Notes under the pieces: generated by a model
What the model saw: only the letters and a program-made list of their open reading frames with translations
Told to the model about the DNA's origin: nothing
Databases searched by the model: none
Made by a program: the position numbers and the translations under genes
Shown here: piece after piece, positions 52,401 through 63,100 of the stretch
Layout: every line of letters begins with the position of its first letter
How positions within the stretch are numbered: the first letter of the stretch is position 1
Source of the DNA: Serinus canaria
Taxonomy: Eukaryota; Chordata; Aves; Passeriformes; Fringillidae
Assembly (NCBI RefSeq): GCF_022539315.1
Contig: NC_066343.1
Location: 38,700,706 to 38,764,705 of the forward strand
Direction of reading: 5' to 3'
DNA length: 64,000 nt

Positions 52401-53320
52401 AATCTAGAGGCTAATACAAGACACTTTAGGTTTAGCCAAGTTAGAATCTTTCTGAGCTGCTGCTTTTGCAAGATATTTCTCAAAGACAGTTGGAAGATGT
52501 CCAAGGACTTCCCTGAACAAAGAAAACAGGTGTTTTACTCGCCCTGTATCTAAACACCAACAGTATTTTTCTGGTGGTTCAGGCAAGGAGTAAATATATG
52601 CTCTGATGAGTTGACATCTGCTTCTCCATGGTCTTCACCCTGCTCCACCATCTGGACCACTTCCTCCCTCTCCTTCTGCACTGACCTCGGTGTCTGCAGG
52701 GCTGTTGCTGTCACATTTTTCTCACTCTCTTCTCTCAAAACTAGTATGAGATGCTTTGTACCCTTTCTTACATATATTTTTCCAAAGGCACTGCTATCTG
52801 ACTGATGGACTGCTCACCTCTGGCCAGTGGGGGTGCCATTTTAGCATTGACTGGGACAATCCATGTTGGTCATGGTACAGTCCCTGAGCTCTCCTCATGG
52901 AAACCACCCCTGAATTCCCTGCTGCAAACCCCTGGCAGCATTTTAGCATAGCTCATTTTGTAGAGAGGCTCTTCCTTTTTTTTGTGTTGGCTGTAGTGGT
53001 GAAGAGCAATAATCCTTCTTCAGTGCAATATCCTTTCAGTTCACATGAGAATTTCTCTTCAGACCCAAAGGATGCTAGTCTCTTACACCTCAGCTCATAT
53101 TTTTGCTCCCCATGTGAAACTGACAGACGTCTTGCTGGGACTCTCTGGTTCTCCATGTCATGACCCATGCTGTGTGTCCAAGCCCTCCAGCTGTGACTAA
53201 CATTGTGCATTGTTTTGAATCCAAGTGGCAGCAGTGACAAGGTATGCAAGCTGTGTTTTATGTGGCACACACAGATTAGATGGCATGGTTTTGAGATAAG
53301 AATGAAGGAATTCACTGAGT
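52400..53320 (-). mobile_element. possible avian retroelement/LTR-related remnant
   Basis: On the - strand the part near 52.62-52.75 kb (CCCTGCAGACACCGAGGTCA, GTGCAGAAGGAGAGGGAGGA, GGGTGAAGACCATGGAGAAG) resembles a repeat I associate with a widespread bird endogenous-retroviral element. The rest, to about 53.3 kb, is GC-richer and holds a 120-codon - strand frame without a known domain. No ends or duplications were found. It could equally be an unrelated repeat. Confidence 0.4.
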
Positions 53321-53649
53321 GCTAAGCTTCTTGAGGTAGAGAAGGCAAATGCAGAAACAGTGTGAGAGAAGGTATTTCCCAGGACATTGCAAGAGTCTGA
53401 CAATGAGCTCTCACACTGTGAAATAAGGACACATTCTACTGCTCCTGTGATTCACACTTTTTAGAAAACTATCCTTTTCTGGGCAACTTTTGTGTAAGAA
53501 AGAGAGAACCTTGTGCAGTGGGATAACATGGATAAGTGGCTCACTTGCTGGCTGCCCATTCCCAGAGCACTAGAAATCTAACAGTTCTGCACTGGGTTGC
53601 AGGGCACTGGCTGTGGGCAACTAAAAGAGAAACTTCCTTGTGGAGAACA

Positions 53650-54619
53650 AACCTATTATGGAGTAACTACATCAGTGGGCAAGGGAAAAGCCATTAATAT
53701 CATCCATCTGGATTTCTGTATGGCCTTTGACACAGTTTTCATAATACCCTTCTCCTGCAATTGAGCAGATATGGATTTGATGGGTAGTCTATTCAGTGAA
53801 TGAAGAATTGGTTGGATGGTTGCATCTAGAGGTCAGTGGCTCAATGGATGGAGATCAGTGATAAGTGAGGTCCCTCAGGGGTTTGTATCGGGAATAGTGT
53901 TGTTTAATGTCTTCATCAATGACACAGACAAAGTGATCAAGTACCCTCTTAGCAAATTTGCAGATGACATCAAGCAGAGTGGTACAGTTGACATTCCTGG
54001 GGACAGGTTGTTATCCAGATCGACTTGGTCAACCTCAAGAAGTGAGCCCACAAGATTCTCTTGAGATTTATCAGGGCCAAGTGTAAGGTGTTGTTGCACC
54101 CGGGTTGGGGTGACACCAGACATAAATCCAGACTGGGAGAAGAACTCTTTGAGAACAGCTCTACAAAATGACACGGGTGTGATGGTGAGTGAAAAGCTGA
54201 GCATGATATGATAATGTGCACCTTCAGACCAGAAATCCAACTATATCCTGGGCTGCAACATAAGTGGAGTGGCCAGCAGACTGAGTTATTCTGCCTCTCT
54301 GATCCACTGTGATGAGACCCATCCTGAGTGCTTTTCCAGCTCTGGAGTCCTCAGCACAGGAAAGAGATGAACAGTTGGAACAGGTCCATAGCAGAGCTAC
54401 CAAGATGTTTGAGGGCTGGAGCACCTCTCCTGTGAAGATAGCCTGAGAGAGCTTGGGTTGTTCAGCCAAGGGAAGAGACAACTCCAGGGAGACTTCGTTG
54501 CAGCCTGTCAATAACTGAAAGAGGCCTACAAGTAATATGGGGATTAAACTTTTGTTAGACTCTGTTGTGATAGGACAAGGGGTGATAGTTTTAAAATGAA
54601 AGGGGGTCAATTTACATTA
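53650..54619 (+). mobile_element. CR1 LINE, 5' portion of a copy split by an LTR
   Basis: CR1 RT and downstream sequence. A frame at 53816-54064 reads VISEVPQGFVSGIVLFNVFI and LSKFADDIKQSGTVDIPGD, with the RT catalytic FADD. It then continues through the region encoding the end of pol to GATAGTTTTAAAATGAAAGG and CAATTTACATTA. At that point it is interrupted, and the continuation is found at 55064. Stops and frameshifts show it is inactive. Confidence 0.92.
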
Positions 54620-55063
54620 TGTTATAGATGAGTAATTAGATGGTTAACTCTTACAATTAAGGGCTGAACATTACATGAATGTTAAGAGAAGTTTTATGAA
54701 TGTATGGTTATGATACGGCAATGTGTTCCCCCCCAGTACTGTTATATGGGATGGTCTTAGTAATCCAGGCATTTGGGATGGTTGGCTTGTTACTGTGGTA
54801 ACACCTGACCTCCAATCAGAATGTAAGAAAGTGACCTCTATCACTGGACAGCAAGGAAGGAATGGACTGACAAACCTCCAGGAGAGGCTAGAGATATAAA
54901 AGGCGAAACATGCATCCTGAAGAGGAGTCACGTAGCTGACAGCCACAGGGCAGGGGGTAGCTCCCAGTGCAGTAATTGTTCCTTATTTAGTACTTTTGTT
55001 GTATTTTTTGTTAAGGTGTAATAAACCTCTAAAATTTTAAAAAGCAAGCAGTCATTTCTCGCA
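54620..55063 (+). mobile_element. solo LTR nested in a CR1, 444 bp
   Basis: It begins TGTTATAG and ends TCTCGCA, and is flanked by the 4-bp duplication ATTA (54616-54619 and 55064-55067). Removing it restores the continuous CR1 word TTTACATTAGATAT. It has a TATA box TATAAAAGG (54895-54903). An AATAAA at 55020-55025 lies 38 nt before the end. No retroviral genes are inside. A 4-bp duplication is typical of class I (gammaretrovirus-like) elements, which is the only basis for a class call. Confidence 0.9.
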
Positions 55064-55276
55064 ATTAGATATACTAAGTTTTTACAATGAAAATGATAAA
55101 ACACTGGCACAGGTTGTCCAGAGAGCTAGTAGATACCCCATGCCTGGCAATATTCCAGGTCAGACCCCTGACCAAACTGATCTGGTTGAAAACGCCCCTG
55201 CCAACTCCGGAAGTGTTGGACTTGTGACCTCTGGAGGTCCATTCCAACATAAACAATTATATGATTCTGTGATTTA
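55064..55276 (+). mobile_element. CR1 LINE, 3' portion after the LTR insertion
   Basis: It resumes ATTAGATATACTAAG, then ATAAAACACTGGCACAGGTT, CCAGAGAGCTAGTAGATACC, CTCTGGAGGTCCATTCCAAC and the tail ATATGATTCTGTGATT. It is the direct continuation of the CR1 at 53650-54619. Confidence 0.93.
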
Positions 55277-56150
55277 TCTGTTTACCTACAGATACATGCA
55301 AACAGTGCATTGGTAAAATCAAGGGCATATTAAATCGGGTTATTTTCAGGTAATATGCTTTCTTCATATTATGCCATGGTAAATCAAAGTGCCTAGATTT
55401 GTTGAGATCATATCCATGGATGCCAGCATGCATTAAAAAAGACTGGGCGTGGCTGGACTAAATCCCCAAATCCTATTTAACATTTCTAAAAGATGGGAGG
55501 ATGTTGGAGTTCAGGATTTTTCCTTTTGCTTCTTTCTGTCATGGAATTTTGTCCCATCTGTCACTAAGAAACCATAACAATTGGTACTTAGGAGAGACAA
55601 AAAAAGCTGCCCAACACGGGGGAGGAGGGCACCTGTCTGTACTTCTCTCATCTGAGGGGTTTCTCTTGGAGCAGCAGAGATACCTGGAGGTTTGGGCTGG
55701 GGGATGGGGTTGGGTGCAGCTCCTAGCTCTCTTCCCTGTTGGTTTTGGAGGGGAGGGAGACAGGCTGCATTTGCTGTGGGGAGAATTCAGCACCACTGCA
55801 GGGTTCAATCTCCTGTTTTCTTCTACCGTGAGTGGAACTCTGTTCGTAGGACCTGCCATTACACTGAGACCTTATAATACACTACCTCATTAAAAAAAGA
55901 GCTTTCATCACCTGCTTGGGTGCCTCAGGGAAAGCCTTGGGATCCTGATCCCCTTCCCCCTCCAAGGAAGCCTCTCCTGGCTGTCTTTGGGAGCCAGGCT
56001 GCCAGTACCCAACCCCACTGTTCCTCTGCCACAGCTCTGTTTTTTTTCCACACCGTAGCTCCACATCTCCTGCCTGCTAGGACAACCCGTGGTTCCAGCC
56101 ACAGCTGCAGAGTTTCTGCTGCCTCTTGCTCCCTGCCCCAGGTGAGCCCA
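55277..56150. other. sequence between CR1 and the first CpG-rich segment
   Basis: G+C rises from about 55.6 kb. A stretch at 56059-56141 has a pyrimidine-rich acceptor on its left (TTTTTTTTCCACACCGTAG) and a strong donor CAG|GTGAGC on its right, so it could be an exon of a non-coding transcript. It has no matching partner exon that I can identify. Confidence 0.3.
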
Positions 56151-56248
56151 TCCTGGCATTCCAGCCGCTGCTCAGAGGTTCCTGCTGGGCCCTTTTTTGC
56201 CAGCCCGTCCGCCAATACAGCGTGAGGGAGCCTTGGCGGGCCCGCGCA

Positions 56249-56264
56249 CAGCGCCCCCTGCAGG
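56249..56264 (-). promoter_or_regulatory. CTCF-type binding motif
   Basis: The - strand reads CCTGCAGGGGGCGCTG, which matches the CTCF consensus CCASYAGRKGGCRSYR at 15 of 16 positions. Confidence 0.7.
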
Positions 56265-56306
56265 CGCGGGGGAATCACCGCACCCACCCGGCCCGCCGGG
56301 AGCCAG

Positions 56307-56322
56307 CAGCGCCCCCTGCCAG
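56307..56322 (-). promoter_or_regulatory. second CTCF-type binding motif, same orientation
   Basis: The - strand reads CTGGCAGGGGGCGCTG, 14 of 16 to the consensus, 58 bp from the first motif. Confidence 0.62.
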
Positions 56323-56429
56323 CTGCCACAGGACCTGCACCCAAAGTGCTCAAGGAGCGGGAAGAGCCTTCCCTGGGATTTCTGCTCTCCTTCGGTGTGC
56401 CAGCAGCAGCGTTGCTTGCTTGCCTGCTT

Positions 56430-56474
56430 ACACAGACACACACTGGTACACACACTAGTACACACACACTAGCA
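56430..56474. repeat. (AC)n-type imperfect microsatellite
   Basis: CAGACACACACTGGTACACA, CACTAGTACACACACACTAG: AC runs interrupted by TGGT/TAGT. On the opposite strand it gives a Val/Cys-rich reading frame that inflates the spurious 200-codon ORF. Confidence 0.85.
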
Positions 56475-56479
56475 AAGAA

Positions 56480-59400
56480 CTGATATTCCTTTTCCCATAT
56501 CTTTGCCTGAAAGGCCCTTAATTTCAAAGCTATAATAATTTGGGGGGAAGGGTGTCAAATTTTCCATTCCAAGGGAGGCTCCTTCTTTCCTTAAATGACA
56601 TCTTTCTTTCAGAGAACATCAACACTCTTAATAAAGAAAACACACTGGGCAGTGAGAGGTAATTTCTTAACCTTGGCTTACTCAGTCAATATCTCTGGTG
56701 AATTTAGGTCATGCCATTTATTTTATTGTGTTTATCACTTCCCCCTTTTCCCATCTGTTTGTGTTTCTTTTACAACACTTATTGGGAGTAATTGTTTGTG
56801 CTGTGCTGAAAACTGAACTTCAAAACAGAAAAAATATTTGTAAGGAATGGGCAAGTGCTATATTTGTAGAAAAGTGTATTTAATAATTCCTAATATTTAT
56901 CAGTTCACAGCTGTTCCCTTTCACATACTGACTTAAAAGCTAGTTGCCATGAATTAGCTATCACAAAGCAGAAATCCATTTTGGACTGCCATTATACAAA
57001 ACTGTAGGTTACCATTTATTAAGAGAAAATAAATTCAAAGCAATATGGGTGAAACCCATCTCAGTAGCCTTTGGACCCCTGAAACAGAAACACAGGACAC
57101 ACAGAGAGCTTTCATGTCTCCATTACCAGAAGAAAAATAATGACCATTTAGTGGGATTCTATCATATTACAGGAAAACACCCCACAGTAACTTGAACCTC
57201 CACAGTCATTAAAACAAAATTCCTTGAAATATTAGTCCATTTTTATTGTTTATGTGTTGACTTAACTCAGATTAGAAGGTCAGACTGCCCAGATTGATTT
57301 TCACTTCTGTCTTAGAGAAAGATAAATAGTTTCATTTTCTCACTAATATTTCCAGTTGCATGACCTGATGAAATAGCAGCAGGCTGTCCAACTCTCCCCT
57401 TAGCACTGCCTCTTTGTCATATTAATTTCCTGGTCATTTCCTGGTGACCATTTACTATGTCACTGAACTCTCTTGTCTTTCCATTTTCTCATGCATGGTC
57501 TTTTTTAAACGCAGGGTGGTCATAACTTTTTTGGCTAAACGGTGGGAGATAGTTGAACTTTCCCAACCTCCCAATTACAGCAGTGATATCGGGAATGCTG
57601 GGCTGGGTTCAGGGACTGTAATTTCAGCTGTAAATATCTTCTTCAAGTCAGGCAGTTCAAAGACTACTGGAGTAAATAAAAAGCTTGGATTTCTGATGCA
57701 TTATAGCAAAAAACCTTTGGTTTTTTTTTTTTATCTATCTGAGGCATTTCTGTAGTGCTTCTTTCTGCTATGTACAAGATACATGCCACAGAGAAACTGC
57801 ATGTATTAATATCATAGAAGCAGGTCTTTTAGTTATACACAGCCATAAAAAAAACAGGCATGGTTACAGGGATTTAATTTCTGATATAAATAACACACAT
57901 TAGAGAGCCTGACTAAAGACATGTTAATTTCTCAGCAATAACAATCCCCTTGAAAATATGATCATGGCAGAAAACATAAGGTAAAAAGTCTCTCACATTG
58001 TCTTTTCACTTACTAGAATATAACAAAGCCTTTTCATTTTTTTCATTTTTTATGCAGTATTTTTCTTCAGGGCTTGCTAGGTTCCTTGGACAGATACCAG
58101 TATTACTAGCACATACTGCTTTAACTGCCCACCAGTGTTTTGTGGGGCTACCTATAGTGACCGCACTGAATGTTTGGGGTTAACTAGGTTTTCTGTGTGT
58201 GTAAAATTGCATAACATATTTCAAGGTATCTCTTCTCCTGTATGCTTTTTAGATGGCAAAGGATGAGTTAAAAAAAGAACAGCTGAAAAGTGAAAGAATC
58301 GAATACAAAACCATCTTTTCTCACCTAGAAAAATATTTGCAAGAAAGAAGAGATTTATTTCTAGGCTGAAATGATGTTCACACCATGTTTACTTGGAAAC
58401 ATCTTGCTCTTTCAATGGCATGCTTTGGTTGGTAAACAACCATTAAAATTCTGAGCAGATCTGCATAGCTTGCAGGAAAACCTCTCAAAACAGCTGCAGC
58501 CTCCTTTCAACAGATGGGAATTAATAATAGCCTTTGTTCTCTAGCCTCTTCCATTTTTACCGATAAAATGGGGTGAAAGTTGCTTTTCCTAGACTGCTGG
58601 TGGCCACTGGAGTGTGACCACTCCTAGAGTGGGAGCTGTGGGATATGGATGAGCACAGGAGGGTGTGCATAGCACCAACCACTCTTCCCCTACCCCCTTG
58701 CTGGCCCCTGCAGATAGCAACACTGAATCCAGCTCATACAGTGAGATATAGATCTGGTCTCACACCCCACCTCCTTGGTCTCTCCATTCAGTGTGGGTAA
58801 ACCCATTGAGGATGCTTTTGGTGCCTGCTGTGTCTCCAGATGTGTGTTAGGGACTGAGAATACAGCTTGTTGTGGCAGAAGTGCCACTTGGTATTTCCAG
58901 CAATGATGATAGTGCATCACCAGGATGGATGAGAGGCTCATGTCTGATGGCAGAAAGAAGCTGACAAGTAGTGTGAAGCATTCCTGAGCCCTGGGCATGG
59001 AGGCAACCTCTGGCCTCTGTAGGTGCCTGCATTGATGAGGGGTGTTGGCCTGTGCCAGTGGGTGAGTGTCACTTAGTTTCTCTTTATTGACCCAGAATGT
59101 ATTGTTTTTACTGCCAGAGTTAGAAATTTCTGCTAAAAGTACTGGCTGGGCCCTCTACCCTATGCTTGATAGTTCTGCACTGAAACTTTTTCTCTTATTG
59201 GGGAGGAATTGCCAAGTACGTCTCTTAAGTTGCTTTCATAAGGCCTAGAGGCTGACCTGGGCCAAAGTCTTGAACATCTGGAGTCACCCTTATCCATGCC
59301 TGCTGCCTGTACCCTCATGCCCTGGACTTATGTCCTTACTCTCGCTGTGGGTTGTGACCTGAGCTCTGTAAAAGCTGCCAGCCTCTCTGAGATGTCTCCA

Positions 59401-59660
59401 GGCAGCGCTGCCCCTCGAGACTGCACGGCATTGGAGGCAAGAGAGAAGTATGAGAGATGCAGAGACAAAATGTTCTTGGCTCCCTGAGGAAATGAGAACC
59501 TGCCAAAAATCCCTGGGAGACCACAGCATGCTGCAAAATCTTCCCGTTCAGCGGCACTTTCCCACCCTCCCTCCCTGTATGAGAGGATAAATAAGCACGG
59601 CTTGGAGAAGGCTGGGGCAGGAACAGGCCTCAAGGCGTCTCATGCCGCCGGGGCGGGGGC
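56480..59660. other. sequence between the two CpG-rich segments
   Basis: The left half is AT-rich. G+C rises from about 58.6 kb. The only exon-like candidate is the short frame at 58253. A TATA-like GGATAAATAAGC is at 59585-59596, upstream of the minisatellite; whether it is a promoter is unknown. Confidence 0.45.
58253..58369 (+). CDS. possible small coding exon with coiled-coil character (unconfirmed)
   Basis: Directly after a good acceptor-like tract (TCTCCTGTATGCTTTTTAG) an ATG opens 38 codons: MAKDELKKEQLKSERIEYKT and then a Leu/Glu/Arg-rich stretch ending FLG and TGA. The composition (charged, heptad-like Leu) suggests a coiled coil and is loosely reminiscent of the coiled-coil exon of TRIM proteins. 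It is too short to assign. It may be chance, a terminal exon of an unknown transcript, or a pseudogene exon. No partner exon was found. Confidence 0.2.
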   Translation: MAKDELKKEQLKSERIEYKTIFSHLEKYLQERRDLFLG

Positions 59661-59663
59661 AGA

Positions 59664-59974
59664 GAGGAGCAGGGGTGTGTCGCTCAGCACAGGGGGGGTG
59701 TCCCTCAGCACAGGGGGGTGTCCCTCAGCACAGGGGAGTGTCCCTCAGCACAGGGGAGAGACTGTCCCTCAGCACAGGGAAGTGTCCCTCAGCACAGGGG
59801 AGTGAGTGTCCCTCAGCACAGGGGAGTGAGTGTCACTCAGCACAGGGGAGTGTCCCTCAGCACAGGGGAGTGAGTATCCCTCAGCACAGGGGTGTGTCGC
59901 TCAGCACAGGGAAGTGTCGCTCAGCACAGGGGAGTGAGTGTCGCTCAGCACAGGGGAGTGTCCCTCAGCAGCAG
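59664..59974 (+). repeat. minisatellite, mixed 20- and 24-bp units, about 14 copies
   Basis: The core TCAGCACAGG recurs at 59684, 59705, 59725, 59745, 59769, 59789, 59813, 59837, 59857, 59881, 59901, 59921 and 59945, with a last broken copy at 59965. Spacings are 20 or 24 bp (one 21). The longer unit has four extra bases, usually as AGTGAGTGTC instead of AGTGTC. Within-array differences are few, so it is young or homogenised. The unit has no stop in any + frame, which alone explains the 178-codon frame through it (59642-60178). Confidence 0.97.
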
Positions 59975-60170
59975 GGCCCGCAGCGTCCGCAGCCCGTGCC
60001 GCAGCCCCCGCCGCGCCGGCGCTGGCCGTTAGAGGGCGCTCCGCCGCCGCCTGTGTCGGGGCGCGGCCGCGCGGCGTCCCGGGCTCCCGCCGCTCGCTGC
60101 CGCGCTCCCGCTCCCGGCCCGCCCTGCCACAGCGGCGGGGCCGGCTGCGCCCGGCCGGGTAACAGGCGCA
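59966..60170. promoter_or_regulatory. CpG-island-like segment beside the minisatellite
   Basis: Very dense CpG (for example GGGGCGCGGCCGCGCGGCG) over about 200 bp, the most GC-rich sequence in the window. It begins where the minisatellite ends and stops abruptly at about 60170. It may be a promoter or insulator. A weak donor-like CGG|GTAACA is at 60159. No gene could be attached to it on either side within the window. Confidence 0.65.
60026..60041 (+). promoter_or_regulatory. CTCF-type binding motif, opposite orientation to the 56-kb pair
   Basis: The + strand reads CCGTTAGAGGGCGCTC, 13 of 16 to CCASYAGRKGGCRSYR, with the AGAGGGCGCT core intact. Confidence 0.55.
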
Positions 60171-60179
60171 GCCCATAGC

Positions 60180-63100
60180 GCTGTTACGACTTGTTAGGTG
60201 CCTTAAATATTGTTAATTTGTCTCTACTGCTGTGTTTAATTTCCGTTTTGGGAACCTGAAAGTGGTGCTTCAGTATTGTGATTCCCCCTTCTCTCCGTTT
60301 TAATACAGAACAAACAAATCTTTATTGCTGACTAGTGGAATCTGCAGAACACATCCGTGGATGAGCGATTTTCTGTAGTGTAAGCTGTAGAGGTCTGCTG
60401 AATTTCTTTGGCACTAACATTTGATTCAAGAAGTAGAACATATTTCTCAATCCTTTCTAATTTCAGTAATTTTCTTGCATTGTTTGGAATTGTTTAGGCT
60501 TTGTAATTTTTTTATGTACATGTTGATGATGTGTGTGAAGTCTTTTTTCTCTAACTATTGTCAGATGACCAACTGCACAAGGATGTGAGGTTCTAACTCA
60601 GATGGCAGTATTAAAAGTGTTGCAGAGAAACAAGAAGACATTTTCTGCATAGTAAAATCTGAAAGAGACTGAATTTTCTTTTCTTGTTCTCTTTGCCTAC
60701 TGCTGCTATGATAGTATGCTATTCTTAATAAAAAAAAGAAAAAGCCATGGGATGAAATAATTACTGCCACATATATCTGTTCTTTTTTCCCTTTCATAGT
60801 GAGATGAAAGCAGAAAGACTACTTTTACTGTTTGATGGCAAGTGGATTGAACGATCAATTTAAGGACAATAGGAAACATTTTTATGTGCCAGCATGGCAT
60901 CTCTTGACATCTAGCAAAATTAGGTATATTCTGGACTAGCTTGGGATGTATCCTGTATTTTACTTAAAAGGCAGCCATCTCCACTTTTCGTTGCTAGCGT
61001 TTGATGTTTTGCAGTCAGCTAAAGAAAGACTGCAGCACTAGACTTGCAATGTTTTGGGAATGCAATCCTAGCTCTCAGATAAAACTGGTTTTGCTTCTGG
61101 TCTTATGAGCAGCAAGGCACCAAGTTTCCCAAACAAGTAAATCCCAGTTATCCTCCAAATGCCAAAGTTTCCAAGAGACTGGCAGGGGGGCAGTAAGCAA
61201 TTCAAACTGATCACCATCAACAACCATCTACGACTGCTGACTGCTGTTGCTCTTTTCTGATGACTCACATAATAGCATTGTTTGGTTCCATTTTGTAGAG
61301 AACAAACATTGCCTCAGTGAAAGGAAAAAGGAAACAGAAGCAAGCTGATAATGATTGTACTTTCTAAAGGAAAAAAAAGTCAAGATGTCTTTCAAGGATG
61401 ACTCCTCTTTGGGTACATTGGTTGAGATGCAATCAGTTAGTGCGTCTGAAGTACTCTCAAGATAAATATAATATAAGTTCACATCAGACATCCTCAATTT
61501 TTTCCCAAATTTGTAAGCATTTACTCAGAGTTTAGACACATCATGTCACACCTGAGTCAGACATAAATTAGGCAGAAGTCAAAGAAATAAAACTAAAATA
61601 TTTGCAAATTCTATCACAAATTCACATCACTGTAAGTATGTATATAGTTTTCTTGAAATCAGTTTACTGAAGGGAGAAATATATATATATGGAAATACAA
61701 AGAAAAAGTTATTTTTTTCCTTAACAGGATTTTAAGTAAAAATTACTTTACTGGGCTACATATTCATATTAATTTTATTACGACTCGTTATATGTAAAGA
61801 TACTCATACTATGGCTGCTGCACAGGTCATATCTACTATATATAGCTTGCCAGGGGCTTACAGTTGTGAAAACTGCTGCAAAACATCTGCTTGACTTTAT
61901 TGGAAAAGTCCCAAAAGAAACGGTGAAAGAAGGAAAAAGTGCTTTTTTTTTTTGTGTGTGTTTTCCATTCTGCCTTAAAACTAAAGAGAATAGTAAAACA
62001 TATCCAAAAAGTTATCCTAAAAATAATTTTGTCATAAGATGGAAAGTCTTGAGTCTTGTGTTTCAGGATCAAGAAAAATAAAATCAAATACCCTGAACCA
62101 GTGAATAGTTTGGGGCAGTACAGGAATCCATGTGTATAGGGTAATTCTGCAGCTGATAATTTCAGAGTGAAGAGGGTAGTTAAGACAAAATGGATTGGCT
62201 TTTTTCAGATACATGAGAACAAATAAAAAGCGTTTTATCAGTGTGCTGGGGGAAGACAACTATTGGTAGTAAGTCCATCTGTTAATAAATCACGAGGGAA
62301 ATTATATTAAAAATGGTTGAAACACTGAACTTCCTTTGTTTTCATCTGAAAAAAAATATAAAGTGGATGGAAAAAAATATCTAGACATATAAAGATCACC
62401 TGGATTACACACATTCTTAGCTGTTAAAAATATTGTTTCCTGAATGATTTTCTTCCACTTATATCTATTTGAAAACAGTGGGCAACTGTGGAAGTGCTGA
62501 AAAATGGACAGAAAGGAAATATCACATTTTTTTTCTAAAACAAGAAGCAGACCAATTCCCAGAATTCTACCCAGATCTACAAGTCCCAGCTGTCCCCAAA
62601 AGGTAGAGGCCATAGGAACACCCCCTCCCCCCTTTATCCTATTATGTCTCTCAGCTTAAGGGTGCACCTCAGCTCCTCAAGCCCAAATTTATCTTAAATT
62701 ATACATAAGCTTAGGTGTAAATGCTTACTTGGATCTGCACCACTGAGAAGCAAATTTCTGAGTATTTCTGAATATTCACACTGTTGGAATGGAAAATGAA
62801 ACATGCAGATACACAGGAGATGCTGGAGAAAGAGATGAATGGGATATAAATACTATTTTCCTTGATATTAAACATCCGGGATTAGCACAGCAAAATGCAG
62901 ATGATCTGAAAACTCATAGAGTGAAAATATATTCGTGCAACGCATCATAATTTCAAGAGTAAAGCTAAAAATCTGCAGCAGTATTAAAAAAAATACAAAA
63001 ATAACCCTATTCCTCAGGCAGGATGCTATTGATTTTGTCTTTTGTATGCTGAATAAACCGGGGAGGTACAAAAGAAATAATGAGATTCATTTGCTATTTT

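Larger units (their letters stand above)
56160..56360. promoter_or_regulatory. small CpG-island-like segment
   Basis: CpG dinucleotides are dense here and rare in the flanks (for example GGCGGGCCCGCGCACAGC). It contains two CTCF-type motifs. It could be a promoter, insulator or both. A 200-codon frame on the - strand across it (55925-56527) is probably a by-product of the base composition. Confidence 0.6.

Noticed and set aside
55925..56527. A 200-codon open frame on the - strand, the longest in the window
   Set aside because: It lies across a CpG-rich segment and an AC microsatellite, whose low stop-codon frequency explains its length. It has no domain, and several other frames are open in the same place.
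59642..60178. A 178-codon + strand frame with repeated SAQG/PQHRG/LSTG words
   Set aside because: The words are the minisatellite read in three frames (20-bp units shift the frame each time), followed by GC-rich sequence. It is not a protein repeat under selection.
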